A program made the translations under genes and the position numbers. Below are positions 1 through 11,055 of a stretch of DNA of 64,000 nucleotides, piece after piece. Numbering within the stretch: the first letter of the stretch is position 1; each line of letters opens with the position of its first letter. The notes under the pieces are model-generated. The model was not told the DNA's origin and did no database searches. It saw nothing but the letters and a program-made list of their open reading frames with translations. Source of the stretch: Eleusine coracana subsp. coracana (taxonomy: Eukaryota > Streptophyta > Magnoliopsida > Poales > Poaceae); contig CM064417.1 of the NCBI GenBank assembly GCA_032690845.1, forward strand, positions 15,654,501 through 15,718,500, given 5' to 3'.

Positions 1-1
1 T

Positions 2-278
2 CACTACCAGGTTCTTTGGGCCTAGATATAAGAGTGGTCAGCAGTAGGTACTTACGCTTATGGCATAACCATGGTGGAATGTTGTACATTGCTAGTATCA
101 CTGGCCAAGTGATATGCGGATTCCGCATTTGACCAAAAAGGTTCATCCCATATGTACTCAATACAAACCGTAGGTTCCTTTCCTCATCAGAGAAGTCTCG
201 AAGAATCTCATCGAACTTTTTCCACTACGTTCCATCAGCGGGATGCCTGAGCTTACCGTCCCCCTTGCGTGCATGCCA
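2..278 (-). pseudogene. CACTA (En/Spm) TNP2-like transposase fragment
   Basis: Reading the minus strand from 278 down gives a continuous frame with the hallmarks of the TNP2/transposase-21 family of plant CACTA elements: an LRHPADG-type block, then LSTYGMN (family LSTDGMNPFG), then ITWPVILAMYNIPPWLC and a KRKYLLLTTLIS block ending in a PKEPG motif. The family protein catalyses cut-and-paste transposition of CACTA elements. One in-frame TAG (225-227) sits where the family has a Gln before Trp, so the copy is dead. The frame leaves the window on the left. On the right it stops at the truncated LTR of E1, so the N-terminal half is missing. No CACTA terminal repeats are visible. Family assignment rests on motif recall. 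Confidence 0.72.
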
Positions 279-281
279 TGT

Positions 282-290
282 TTACCTAAC

Positions 291-371
<81 letters not shown>

Positions 372-478
372 AAACCTATGCATGTGGCAGAGGGGCATAA
401 CCTCACTGGAGAAGAAGGATCCCGGGTATGAACCCCGTAGCCGTGGTCCAACTACCCGAGGGTTTAAGGCCCTTGACA
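282..478 (+). repeat. E1 truncated 5' LTR
   Basis: The segment from TTACCTAACCTCTCT to CCCTTGACA matches the end of the 3' LTR at 19,288-19,421, including the AGAGGGGCATAACCTC block. The upstream two-thirds of the LTR are absent and CACTA transposase sequence is found there instead. The CT tract is expanded relative to the 3' copy. Confidence 0.85.
291..369. repeat. (CT)n microsatellite in E1 5' LTR
   Basis: Nearly uninterrupted CT dinucleotides, with one TTT interruption near 303. The homologous place in the 3' LTR (about 19,294-19,312) has only a few CT units, so the tract expanded after insertion. Long Ser-Leu and Arg-Glu frames across it are artefacts. Confidence 0.97.
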
Positions 479-481
479 ACT

Positions 482-495
482 TGGTATCACGATCC
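482..495 (+). promoter_or_regulatory. E1 primer-binding site (initiator tRNA-Met type)
   Basis: TGGTATCA followed by CGATCC lies three bases after the LTR end. Grass gypsy elements usually show TGGTATCAGAGCC, so this copy has decayed in its second half. Confidence 0.65.
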
Positions 496-600
496 CGGCA
501 ATCCTCGCCTACTCGATCCACCTCGTTGCCACTAACACCCCCCCCCCCCCCCGCCGCCTTCTCCTCACCCGGCTCAGCTACTTCTTGCACCGTGCTGGCA

Positions 601-1440
601 ATGAGGGACGACCTCAAGTCCACCGTCGAAGCCCTAGCCAAGGTCATACAAACCATCCAAGCCACCGTTGAGGCCAGCGCCAAGGCGATCCAGACCCTGT
701 CCACAGAACGCTAGTCTTCCTTGGGCACTAGACTACCATTCGGTGAGCATACCAATGATCGGCTGCCTCAGTTCCAAAAGTTGTATTTCCCTCGGTACGA
801 TGGCAAGTCCGACCCGAGTCGTACTTCCACCAATAGCAGATCATGGAGGAGGAGAAGGTGTGGATGGCCTCCTACAACCTCGAGGAGGGTGTCCAGCTGT
901 GATACTTCCAAGTCCAGCAAGATGAGGGCATTCCCCAATGGCGCTGCTTCAAGGATCTCCTCAACCTGCATTTCGGGCCGCCCCTGAGATCGGCGCCGCT
1001 GTTCGAGCTCGTCTACTATCGGGTTCCAAGTGCTTCTACCGTGCGTTGGGCCATTGGAGGAGACCCAGCGCGTCCAGCTATTCACGGGCGGTCTTCTATC
1101 GCACTGAGCCATGCCATGCAGATTCACAACCCGCAGTCACTCACAGCTGCAATGAGCCTAGCGCCGCAGGTTGAGTTGATGGAGCTCGACAAGCCGACAC
1201 TGGTACCCGTCTGGCCTGCGCCTTGTGGCCTGTTGCCGGCCTCGGCCCCGCGTCTCGTCCTTCTCGCACTGCCGGAGGGTGTGCCCCCGATCAGGGTGGA
1301 TGGAAATCCGGTGAAGCGTCTCTCTCTAGAGGAGCAGGCGGAACGTCGACGTCTCAGGCTTTGCTACAATTGCAACGAGAAGTATTCTCATGGGCACAAC
1401 CGAGTTTGTCGCCGCCTCTTCTACATTAGCGGAGTGCAGC
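601..1440 (+). pseudogene. E1 gag relic with zinc knuckle
   Basis: Gag packages element RNA. The plus strand holds an N-terminal stretch starting MRDDLKSTVEALAKVIQTIQ with heptad-like repeats, then frame changes near 715 and in 900-1040, and a gag-like region read in the frame beginning at 1041. A nucleic-acid-binding CCHC knuckle is recognisable around 1360-1415 (CYNCNEKYSHGHNRVC), but its spacing is degenerate against CX2CX4HX4C. No single open frame covers the region. The poly-C run at about 536-552 just upstream is another site of length change. Confidence 0.75.
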
Positions 1441-3240
1441 TCACCGACACTGACGCAGCCGTGGATGGCATCGAGCCGGCCACGGAGGCACCCGTGTTCT
1501 CCCAGCAGGCGATGGCAGGCGTACCAATCTGCGACACTATGCAGGTCCCCGTCTCCCTAGACGTGACGACGCTGATTGCGCTCCTCGACACCGAGTCAAT
1601 CCACAATTTCATCAGTGAGAAAGTGGCACGATGCACGGTTCTGTTGATTCAACCCCGACCACGCCTTACGATGACCCTCGCCAACGGGGAACGCATAACA
1701 TGTCCCGGCGTGCTTCGCCAGGTGCCCATCATCATCAACAGCGACGAGTTCCACATAGACCTTTTCGTCATGCCCATGGCGGGCTACGACTTGGTCCTAG
1801 GGACGCAATGGATGGTCACCCTAGGGCCCATCGTTTGGGATTTCCTGGCGTGCACCATGTCCTTCCATCGCCTCCGCCGGGAGGTTTGCTGGTCAGACAT
1901 GGCCATGGTCAGGGCACCGCTCCTCTCAGCTACGGCCGACACTACCTCCCTCCTCGACGGGCTGTTGGCAGCCTTCGACAGCGTTTTTGCCGAGCCTATC
2001 GACCTGCCTCCACAGCACGCCCGGGACCACAGCATCATCCTCAAGCCGGGTGCGCCGATAGTCGTCGTCCGCCCCTACTGGTACCCGGCGGCCCGTAAGG
2101 ACGAGCTGGAGAGACAGTGTGCCGCCATGATCGCGCAGGGCATTGTTCACCACAGTGACTCGACGTTCTTGTCACCAGTCATTCTTGTCAAAAAGCCGGA
2201 TAGATCATGGCGATTCTACCTCGACTACCGCGCCCTCAATGCCCTCACCTCCATGGCACGCGGTTCTTCACCAAGCTGGACCTACATTCCGGCTACCACC
2301 AAGTGCGCATGCGGCCCGCTGATGTTCACAAGACCCCCTTTCGCACACACGATGGCCTCACGCAATGGATGGTCACCCTAGGGCCCATCGTCTGGGATTT
2401 CCTGGCGTGCACCATGTCCTTCCATCGCCTCAGCCGGGAGGTTTGCTAGTCAGACGTGGCCACGATCAGGGCACCGCTCCTCTCAGCTACGATCGACACT
2501 ACCTCCCTCCTCGACGGGCTGTTGGCAGCCTTCGATAGCGTTTTCGCCGAGCCCATCGGCCTACCTCCAAGCGCTCGGGACCACAACATCGTCCTCAAGC
2601 TGGGTGCACCGACAGTCACCATCCGCCCCTACTGGTACCTGGCAGCCCACAAAGACGACCTGGAGAGACAGTGTGCCGCCATGATCGCGCAGGGCATCAT
2701 TCACTGCAGTGGCTCGGTGTTCTCGTCACCGGTCATCCTGGTCAAAAAGCTGAACATATCATGGCGATTCTGCCTTGACTATCGCACCCTCAACGCCCTC
2801 ACCTCCATGGCACGCGGTTCTTCACCAAGCTGGACCTACGTTCCGGCTACCACCAAATGCGCATGCAGCCCGCTGATGTTCACAAGACCGCCTTTCACTC
2901 ACACGACGGCCTCTATGAGTTCTTGAACATGCCCTTTGGGTTGTGCAATGCCCCGGCGACTTTTCAAGCTCTTATGAATGACGTGCTCTGACTGTTCCTC
3001 TGACGGTTCATACTTGTTTTTTTATGACATCTTAATCTACAGTAAGATGTGGGTACATCACCTATGCCATATACGCGTTGTCTTCTGCGAGCTTCAGTGC
3101 CACCAACTCTTCATCAAGCGCAACAAGTGTGCCTTCGGTGCTCCCTCTGTTGCCTACCTGGGACATGTCATCTCCGAGGCATGCGCTGCGATGGACCCGA
3201 CCAAGGTTCAAGCTGTTCGGGACTGGCCGGTACCATGATC
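1441..3240 (+). pseudogene. E1 protease and reverse transcriptase relic (duplicated)
   Basis: The aspartic protease signature is read as LLDTESIHNFISEKV near 1585-1625; the catalytic DTG/DSG has become DTE. The RT N-terminal block (WRFYLDYRALNAL) appears twice because of the 557-bp tandem duplication. The palm motif at about 3015-3045 reads FFYDILIYS instead of the usual FxDD, losing one catalytic Asp. Stop codons and frame changes occur at the duplication joint and near 2450, 2925 and 2990. The region cannot encode a working enzyme. Confidence 0.85.
1804..2917 (+). repeat. 557-bp tandem duplication inside E1 pol
   Basis: About 1804-2360 is repeated as about 2361-2917. Each unit starts with ACGCAATGGATGGTCACCC and runs through the protease-RT spacer to the TTCACAAGACC block. 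The offset is 557 bases (not a multiple of three), so the second unit is in another frame. The units have diverged visibly by substitutions, so the duplication is not recent. Confidence 0.9.
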
Positions 3241-3962
3241 GGTGCGGGCAGTGCAGGGTTTTCTCGGCTTGGCCGGGTACTACCGCAAATTCGTCCACAA
3301 CTATGGCACCATTGCCACGCCACTCACCGCGCTGCTCAAGAAGGATGGCTTCTCGTGGAATAAGGAGGCGGCCACGGCGTTCGGGTCCCTCAAGTCAGCG
3401 GTCACCTCAGCCCCGGTGCTGGCCATGCCAGACTTCTCCAAGATGTTCGTCATCGAGTGCGATGCTTCGTCCCACGGGTTTGGGGAGGTGCTGGTCCAAG
3501 AAGGCCACCCCATCACCTACTTTAGTCGACCAGTCATGCCCCGACACCGCACCCTCGTCGCCTATGAACGGAAGCTCATCGGCCTCGTCCACACTACCCG
3601 CCACTGGAGACCGTACCATTTGGGGTCATCGCTTTCTCGTCAACACCGATCATTACAGCCTCAAATACCTGCTGGACCAACGGCTCGCGATGATTCCCCA
3701 ACACCATTGGGTGGGGAAGCTCCTAGGCTTTGATTTCTCCATCGAATACAAGTCGGGAATGACGAACGCCGTGGCCGATGCCCTGTCCCGCAGGGACACG
3801 CCGGACAAGGGGTCCATCCTCGTGCCCTCGGCCCCCTGGTTCGACTTTGTCACATGCCTCCGCCATGCTCAGCGGGCCAACCCCACCCTGATTGCGCTCA
3901 GAGATGAAGTCCAGGAGAGCTCCAAAGGGCTCCCGTGGGCGGTGAGCGACGACATGCTCTAG
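3241..3962 (+). pseudogene. E1 RT connection and RNase H relic
   Basis: The RT thumb/connection block reads VQGFLGLAGYYRKFV around 3246-3300. RNase H follows, with the first catalytic Asp in VIECDASSHGFG (about 3450) and ITYFSRP, then a frame change near 3620 before the TDHYSLKYLLDQR and VADALSRR blocks (3645-3800). RNase H degrades the RNA of the RNA:DNA hybrid during reverse transcription. The part downstream of the frame change is read in the frame that stops at 3960. Gene order agrees with Ty3/gypsy. Confidence 0.82.
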
Positions 3963-4561
3963 TACAACATGCGGTTGTACGTTCCACCGGCATTCCCCCT
4001 CCTACCCAAGCTCCTATCGGCCATACATGAGGAAGGACATGAGGGCATCCAGTGCACACTGCATCGGCTCCGGCGAGACTTCCATTTTCCTAACATGAAA
4101 TAGCTTGTGCGGGACTTTGTGCGTGCATCTCCGACATGCCAGCGTTACAAGTCAGAGCATCTACATCCAGCGGGCCTCCTCCTTCCACTGCCCGTACCGC
4201 AAGGGGTCTGGACGGACGTTGCCCTAGACTTTGTCGAGGCACTCCCTAAGGTTTGGGGCAAGTCGGTCATCTTGACGGTGGTGGACAGGTTCAACAAGTA
4301 TTGTCATTTCATTCCCTTGGCACACCCATACTTCGTTGAAACCGTCGCCCAAACATTCTTCGCCGACGTCGTCCGCCTCCAAGGCATGCCACCGTCCATG
4401 GTCTCGGACCGTGACCCAGTCTTCACCTCCAAGTTCTGGCACGAGCTGATGCGGCTAGTAGGCACCAAGCTGCACATGACCACTGCCTTCCACCCACAGT
4501 CCGATGGCCAGTCAAAGTCCGCGAATCGTGTCATCATCATGTACCTGCTCTGCCTCACAGG
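3963..4561 (+). pseudogene. E1 integrase, N-terminal and core part, interrupted by E2
   Basis: Zinc-finger remnants (EEGHEGIQ, then a stop at 4101-4103, then SPTCQRYKSEH) precede the DDE core: ALDFVEALP with the first Asp, SDRDPVFTSKFW with the second, and HPQSDGQSKSANR, where the family has DGQSE. The third catalytic residue, Glu, is therefore Lys here. The frame is cut at ACAGG (4557-4561), where E2 inserted. The family joins element cDNA to the chromosome. Confidence 0.85.
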
Positions 4562-7500
4562 TGTGACATCCCATGTCACAAAAGGTTGATTAAGCTAACC
4601 CTAATGTTAAATTGCTGGCTAATTAAAAATTTCAGATGATTATAGTGCCAAAGAAATAGGGGAAATAAATTTAATTGATTAAATCCACAATTTGGCCAAT
4701 TAATAGCCTTTCACAAACTTTACAAAACTCAATGAAAGTGTGCCAATATTTTTGCACATTCCACTGCATCATGTCAAGAAGGAATTTTGAGGAATTTATC
4801 AGAATTTTTGGTAAAGGTTTAATACCCTTAAAAATTCCCTAAGTGCAGAGAAACATACCTCTGTTCCAAGAGTTTTCATAAATTCTCCAACAGGAATTTC
4901 GACATGGCCCCAAAAGAAAATTTGGAGGATGTGGTTTTCTGGACATGCACAAAAATGGGCATGAATATTGGAGCAACGAAGCTTGGAGAATTTAGTAGAG
5001 TACAGAGCACTGTTCCAGTCAAAGGGATCAACCACCTTCTTTGTCCTTGCTTCCCCCCCCCCCCCCCCCCCCCCCCGCCCACCTAGGCAGCTCCCCGTTC
5101 CCTCCTTTTTCCTCAAATTGGTGCGCAAGTACCTCCACTAGTGCCCTTGACCCGCTCCCTCTCTGTCGCAGCGACCACGATGGAATTGACGAGGGAAAGA
5201 GTTGCCGCCGTCGGGTTCCTCCCACCCCGCCGACGAGACCCCCTCTCCGACCGTTACCGTCGACCAGCTCCTCCACGCCGTCAATCCCCGCACCAAGGTG
5301 ATGCTCTCCTACCACTCCCTGACCGCTCTCACTCGCCGTGCTCGCCGCGCGACATCGCCGTACACCCCCCCTGCTCCTCTGCTCGCCGCCGGCCACCTCC
5401 GGCGCCTCCCGTTGGTCGCCGACCGGTGCCACGAGGTCGCCGTGGGATGCTGAGCACTTGGGCAAAGGGCGTTGGGCTGGCCGTGCTGCCGATTAGCCGC
5501 TGGCCCGGGCTCACCGGCGCCGGCGCGTGCGCGCCCTCGGCCATTTGAAATTGCCAAGTGGCATTTCTGTAAATTAGTTCCAACTTTGTTAAAACATTCA
5601 AAAATTCATAACTCAAGAAATAGAAGTCCAATGATCATGAAACCAATTTTGACGGATTCATAAAATTCTCCTCTAACAGAAAAACAAGATGAGCACCAAA
5701 GTTATGAAACAGGTTAATTAAATTAAATCACCAAAATTAGAACCTTGCTAAGAGTATTAAATTCATAAGTAAAAATATATAAATGGTAAAAATTATGAAA
5801 ATTATTCTGTAAGCATATCATGGCATCTCTAAACTTTCTGCACAAGCACATTTCCATTGTTATGCAAATATTTAGTGTTATTGCATAATCTCTATTTTCA
5901 GTAAATGAATTTATATAAATTCTTGGGTAGGATTTTAATCATGGAACTTAGTATTCCTGTTCTTTGAGCATTTCTACATGACTATAAATTCCCATGTAAA
6001 AATTTTGGGCACCATCAGTATGCTTTTTGCTGTTAATTTGCTCATTTATAATTAGCTTAAGGAATTTCAATGTAAATATTGCCTTGTAGTTGCATATAGA
6101 TGTTTAGGGGTAAATTCATCTTTGGGACTGTTCATACAACATGTTAATCTTGAATTGCAGTATGGTTTATTACTCCCCATTGTATGCTCATGTTTCATAA
6201 TTAGCTTATATATCTAGATCGGTTTAGGGTAATATTTAAAAGTGTGCACGTCAACTTTTAGGGGGTTAAGTAAGGAGATACATGCTAGTGTTTAACTTTG
6301 CAATATAAAGTTTCTATATTCTCTTACATAATCATTATAATTGGTAAATGAATCCCTGATAGGAATCTAGTTAAGAGGCTTTGCATGTCTGCTAAGTGGG
6401 CCTTAGCACACCGATGAAAAATACCTTGCTAATTTCCTAGCACTAGAGGTATGCTTTCATTTGAGATGTGGGTGATATGCTTATTAACTGTAGTGCCTCA
6501 TACTTTCCTAATTAGAAGTTTGTCCCCTTAAATTAAGTAGTTGCCCAGAGTGTTATGCAAGCATATCGTCTCATGCATGAGCATCATTCCGTCAATTCTA
6601 TTTATTGAGGAAGTGTCGTGAATCATCGTCCAATTCCTTACCCTGCATTGCCTAGGAAGCGAGACCGGGAGCAAGGCCATGACAAGCAACCCCGAGGAGC
6701 CCGAAGTTGAGCTAAACCTCATCGAAAACTCTAACTATGATCACTCCCAAGGCAAGCCCCGGGGAATTGGCAAACCTAGTAACTTGGGCGCCGTATTGTT
6801 GGACAGTATTACTCATCGATCCAGAGGTGATGTGAATGGCATGGTGGATGCACGGGTTGAGGACCGCTGGAGAGTGCACAGTTTAATCCTCGGATACGAA
6901 GTACTGTATCGCGGGGAGGATGTGTACTCAGGATCGATGGCCCCGGATTGACTTTATCGCATTCTCGTGAATGGTGGCCATACGTGTTCTTAAATGATGC
7001 GTATGTCGTGCACTTGGGTTATTCTCCTGCAGAATTTAATCGATTCGAATTGTCGTCCCTCGCGGTTATGAGTACCCCTTGTTCGAGCAGTGGCAATGAT
7101 ACTTTAAGTACAGGAGTTTGGTTGCCACTGAATTTATTTACTCTATGGCTACGTATTGCTATGTTGTATTCTTCTTATATTTGGACAGTCTTAGCAGCTA
7201 GCTAGGTCCCACTATAGTTAATTTTCTGCAACAAGCAATTAAAATCTTGGTTAAAGAATAAGCATCGCAGCATAGAAGTAATAGGTGTTTTTTATGCAAA
7301 TATCAAATAAGCCCGGTCAGCCCCCTGCATATTAGGAGTCGATTTTAGTAAACCTTTTGGACGGGTAAGTCTTGCGGAGTATGCTAGATACTCAGGCTTT
7401 GCGATTATGTGGTTTTCAGGTGTTCCTCAAGCTACTTATTATGACTGTTGTAACTAAGTTGTGTGGGAAGGTGAGGAGCCCCAGAACTGGACCATTGAAT

Positions 7501-7812
7501 GGGTCCCCAACTCCCCTAATCAAGATGAGTGAGCCATTGGCCTAGGGCCGGGTTCACTTAGGTTCTACGTCGTGTTTTGTCGTACTTTCCACCTCCCCAT
7601 ATTTATGTAATATGAACCAAGAATATATATATGGTAATGTAACTAAATTTTCTTCCGCAGTGACTATTGAACTTGTAATATTATGCACTTAATGATGTAT
7701 CTTTGTAAATGATGGATGTTCATATGTGGACGCTATGTATGGTTACCGCGTTAACCATCTCCCGAGGCGATCCTGTACGGCACACTCTATACTTTGGTAT
7801 AGGGTTGTGACA
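4562..7812 (+). repeat. E2 5' LTR
   Basis: 3251 bp, TGTGACATCCC to GGTTGTGACA. It is AT-rich except for a sharply GC-rich block at about 5041-5545 that begins with a poly-C run (about 5054-5076). Short open frames within the GC block are in no conserved order and I do not call genes there. Homologous to 14,495-18,360. Confidence 0.95.
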
Positions 7813-7814
7813 GA

Positions 7815-7827
7815 TGGTATCAGAGCC
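7815..7827 (+). promoter_or_regulatory. E2 primer-binding site (tRNA-Met)
   Basis: TGGTATCAGAGCC, exactly the usual plant gypsy PBS, two bases after the LTR. Confidence 0.95.
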
Positions 7828-7978
7828 GATTCGGGATAAGCATCACACCGATGAACATTTTAAAAACTTAAACAACCCGTATTACGCCTGGGTTATGTTT
7901 GTTTAAATTACTACATCTACGGATTCTTTTTTGAAGGTATGAGCCTGTGCGCGGATCGGTTGCGCAATAAACACCAAA

Positions 7979-8064
7979 TGCCTTCCGGGTGGGCAAAGTC
8001 CTAGGCTTTGTTTGATGCATGAACCGATTGCGCTTAAATATTGGCTGCCTTCCGGGTGGGCAAA
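7979..8064 (+). repeat. 19-bp direct repeats in the E2 leader
   Basis: TGCCTTCCGGGTGGGCAAA occurs identically at 7979-7997 and 8046-8064, each followed by CCTAGG- or ACCTGG-like sequence. It lies in the untranslated leader between PBS and first ORF. Function unknown. Confidence 0.85.
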
Positions 8065-8746
8065 TACCTGGACATAAACTGTCATTGTTATTTTGGCTTG
8101 TTTCTTTTAAATTTGATGTATTATTTCTGAAATGGATCTATTACAGGTACACTAACCACGTGTAGTTCTCTTAGAAACATGCAAGAGGTGTGCGTGCCAT
8201 CGAATGGATCGATCTATATATTCGGTCAAGTTTTCCTTTGTGAGGACGTAGGAAATCGGCATATTGAGCATTTGGCATTCATGCATATCACATGCATTTA
8301 TTCTTACCAAATCATGTAAAAAGTCACAAATATCACAAACATGTGAAATAATCAAACCCCGGGCGATTTTGAATCCCTATGGCACTTAAAACAAAAGTTT
8401 GAACTTAATCGGGAAGAGATCAAACTCTGCCAGAAAAGTCTGTCCCAATAAAATGAGCATAACTTTCTCAATTTTAATCCGACGAGAGTGAATGAGTACC
8501 TGTTGGAAAGCTAATGTTTTTCGCTACAAGTTTGGTATAGTAGGTTTGTCTCAGAAAAATCTGGAAGAGGGTTGAATTTGGCAAAAACAGTGAGCTTTTC
8601 CGGAATTTCAGAAGTGGCTTCACTTCTGTCCTCTGTTTTTGGATGATCATAACTCCCAGAGATGTTATCGGATGGAGATGTGGGAGTATGCGTTGGAAAG
8701 ATAATAAACTCCTCCACAACTTTTGTAAAAGGTCAAAAGTTTAATT

Positions 8747-9571
8747 TTGTCCAGAAGCTACGTGTTTTTGCTCATCCCTGCGAGTTACTTTGTCAACCCC
8801 AGGACTGCATTGTCTCTCGTCAAACGGATCGGGCACTTTGTGTCTCTTCCTTTACCCATCAACCCTTATGCTATGTGGGCATGTGTACTTAGTAGGATAT
8901 TAAGCCTTGACTCACCCTTGCAAAACTTACTCCAACAGATGGTTGATGACAAGCTCACGAAGGACCCCGAGCACCTTTCCGCATGCGTTCTTGACCTGGA
9001 ACGAGAGCGTGAGGCGCTGTAGCCCGCACTTGCCGCCCGTGACGCCCAGCTCGCTGCTCGCGACGCTAAGATCACGGTCCTCGAGGACAAACTGCACATT
9101 AGCGAGTTAGAGCGGGCTGATCTTTTTTAGCAGCTCCATGACGCTCAACTCATCATCAAGGGCGATGCTAGCGACCAGTTGCAGGAGCAACTGAACCAGC
9201 GTAATGCTCAACTCACTGCTGCCCAAGAGGAGATCTACTCTCTTCAAGGTCAGATTGACGCTCTCTTGGAGGAGCGAAGCGAGCTACAAGCTCAACGCGA
9301 AAAAGCCCAGGATGCGAGGGATGTCATGGAAGGGAACCTCAATGACGCTCACGTCATCATCGTACAGCAAGAACAACTCATTGGGCATCTCCAAGTTGCC
9401 AATGCCCAACTGAACGTTGTCCTTAATGCCCAGCCACCCGTGCCACTCGCGGTGATTCCCCTACACGACGCCGACTTGAGTGAGGACGGTGACTCTGGTG
9501 TTGACTACGAGGCACCCCCTGGACCGGGTGACATGGAGTGGGAGTCCGATGATAGCAGCCACACCGAGTGA
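8747..9571 (+). pseudogene. E2 upstream ORF: coiled-coil protein of unknown function
   Basis: One reading frame runs from about 8747 to the TGA at 9569-9571 with two in-frame TAG stops (9020-9022 and 9128-9130), both in CAG-like context. The middle is strongly heptad-patterned: VLDLEREREAL, LAARDAQLAARDAKITVLED, LQEQLNQRNAQLTAAQEEIY and LQGQIDALLEERSELQAQRE, indicating a long coiled coil. The C-terminus is acidic (DLSEDGDSGVDYEAPP, ESDDSSHTE). It lies between PBS and gag, where most gypsy elements have no gene. Extra ORFs are known in some plant gypsy lineages; the role of this one is not known to me. The true start is uncertain. Confidence 0.75.
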
Positions 9572-9946
9572 CTGAGGAGTAGTATGTGGTGTAGGGTGGA
9601 ACCTCGTGAGACTTTGTGCTCGTGTGTGGATAGTGTTGGTAGCACTAAGTGAAGTTGTAACCTAAGCTCTCCGAGATCGTGTTGTTGTCGTGTTTGTAGT
9701 GATGTAACCTAAGGCTTGCCATGTATCAAAAGTTGCATCACATGTATCCATGGTTTTTATCATAAGTATGTTGCCTATGGTGTTGGGACCAATGGAATCC
9801 AAGCTACCTCTTGTGACCTGCACCATTTCCCTGTCAACATTTCCGTCTATGAGCAATCTGAAATTTTATTTTGTCACTATGTTATAGCCGTACTATCATA
9901 TTGTCTCAGGTGATGATCGGGCTAACATACTTTACTCCTATAGCAG

Positions 9947-11055
9947 ATGGTGCAAACTCGCCGCGGTGGAGAGAACCTCGGTGATGCTCCTGGTGCCTCC
10001 AACGTGGGTGGAAAGCAGCCGCCACCCAATGCTCCACCCATGACGCCTATGGAGCAGCTCATCCATAATCAGAACGAGATGTTCCGCATGTTCATGGAGA
10101 ACATGAATCACCAAGGAGCTCTCGGACCACCACCGTAGCAGCCTCGTGAATCCTCCTACAGCGACTTTTGGGCAACTCATCCGCCCACCTTCGGAGAAGC
10201 CGGTGATCTGCTGGAAGCGGATAATTTCATTCGCACTTTGGAATCGAAGTTTTCTCTTCTCCACTGCACCGACCATCAGAAGCCCCTCTTTGCCGTGCAG
10301 CAACTCCGTGGTTCCGCAAGTGCTTGGTGGGTGAGCTACACCACCGCTCTTGCCACTGGCCACCAATTCACTTGGCCGGAATTCTGCACCGCCTTTCGGG
10401 CACACCACATTCCCGCTGGTCTTATGAAGGCTCCAGAACCGTGCAAGAGTATGCACAGAATTTCAATTACTTGACTCAGTATGCCTCGTATCACGCCAAT
10501 ACGGATGAAAAGAAGAAGGATTGTTTCCGCTCGGGCCTTACCCCGAAGCTGCAGGACTGTTTGGCACAAGTTACCGCAGGCACGTTCAACGACCTGATGA
10601 GCGCCGCCATTGTGCAAGAAGATGCCATCCGTGCTAACCAAGAGGACAAGAAGAGGAAGCGTGCTATGGGAAGTTCGTCCGGCTCTGCACCGCCCAAGTA
10701 CAAGCTGGCAATCACATCCCTGACTGGACAGAAGTTCCGAGCTGCGGTACCGTCGGGAGGAGGACCTCGTCCATCCTACTCGTAGCAGCACTTTCACTCC
10801 CATGGGGGCAACCAGCAGCCCTCCTCTGGTTCCCGCCCTCCGTAGCAGACTAATCAAGTTGTGAAGCACAACTCCTCGCAGCCGTGCTACAACTGTGGCC
10901 GAACCGGCCACATTGCCAAAGAGTGTCGTTTCCCGAAGCGCAACCAGGGAAACAACAACAACTCCAACACTTCCGGGAACAACAACAACCACCACAGCAG
11001 CGGCAACAATGGGAATCGTCCCCAGTCTTCTACCCCTACTCACAAGAATGGCTGA
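9947..11055 (+). pseudogene. E2 gag with CCHC zinc knuckle
   Basis: It starts with ATG at 9947 (MVQTRRGGENLG). The retrotransposon-gag domain follows (FIRTLESKFSLLHC, LRGSASAWWVSY, EYAQNFNYLTQYA) and a proper knuckle CYNCGRTGHIAKEC at about 10,888-10,930. The frame changes from phase 2 to phase 1 near 10,425-10,440 (a 1-bp loss or equivalent). In-frame TAG stops at 10,136, 10,783 and 10,843 each replace a CAG-type codon, and TGA at 11,053 probably replaces CGA. The tail is Asn-rich. Beyond the frame change gag is in the same phase as pol, so the ancestor was a single gag-pol frame. Confidence 0.88.

Noticed and set aside
158..714. Arg-Glu and Ser-Leu rich open frames
   Set aside because: They are translations of the CT microsatellite, open only because a dinucleotide repeat lacks stops.
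5028..5557. Several Pro/Arg/Ala-rich frames in the E2 LTR GC block
   Set aside because: GC-rich DNA lacks stops on both strands; frames are not kept between the two LTRs.
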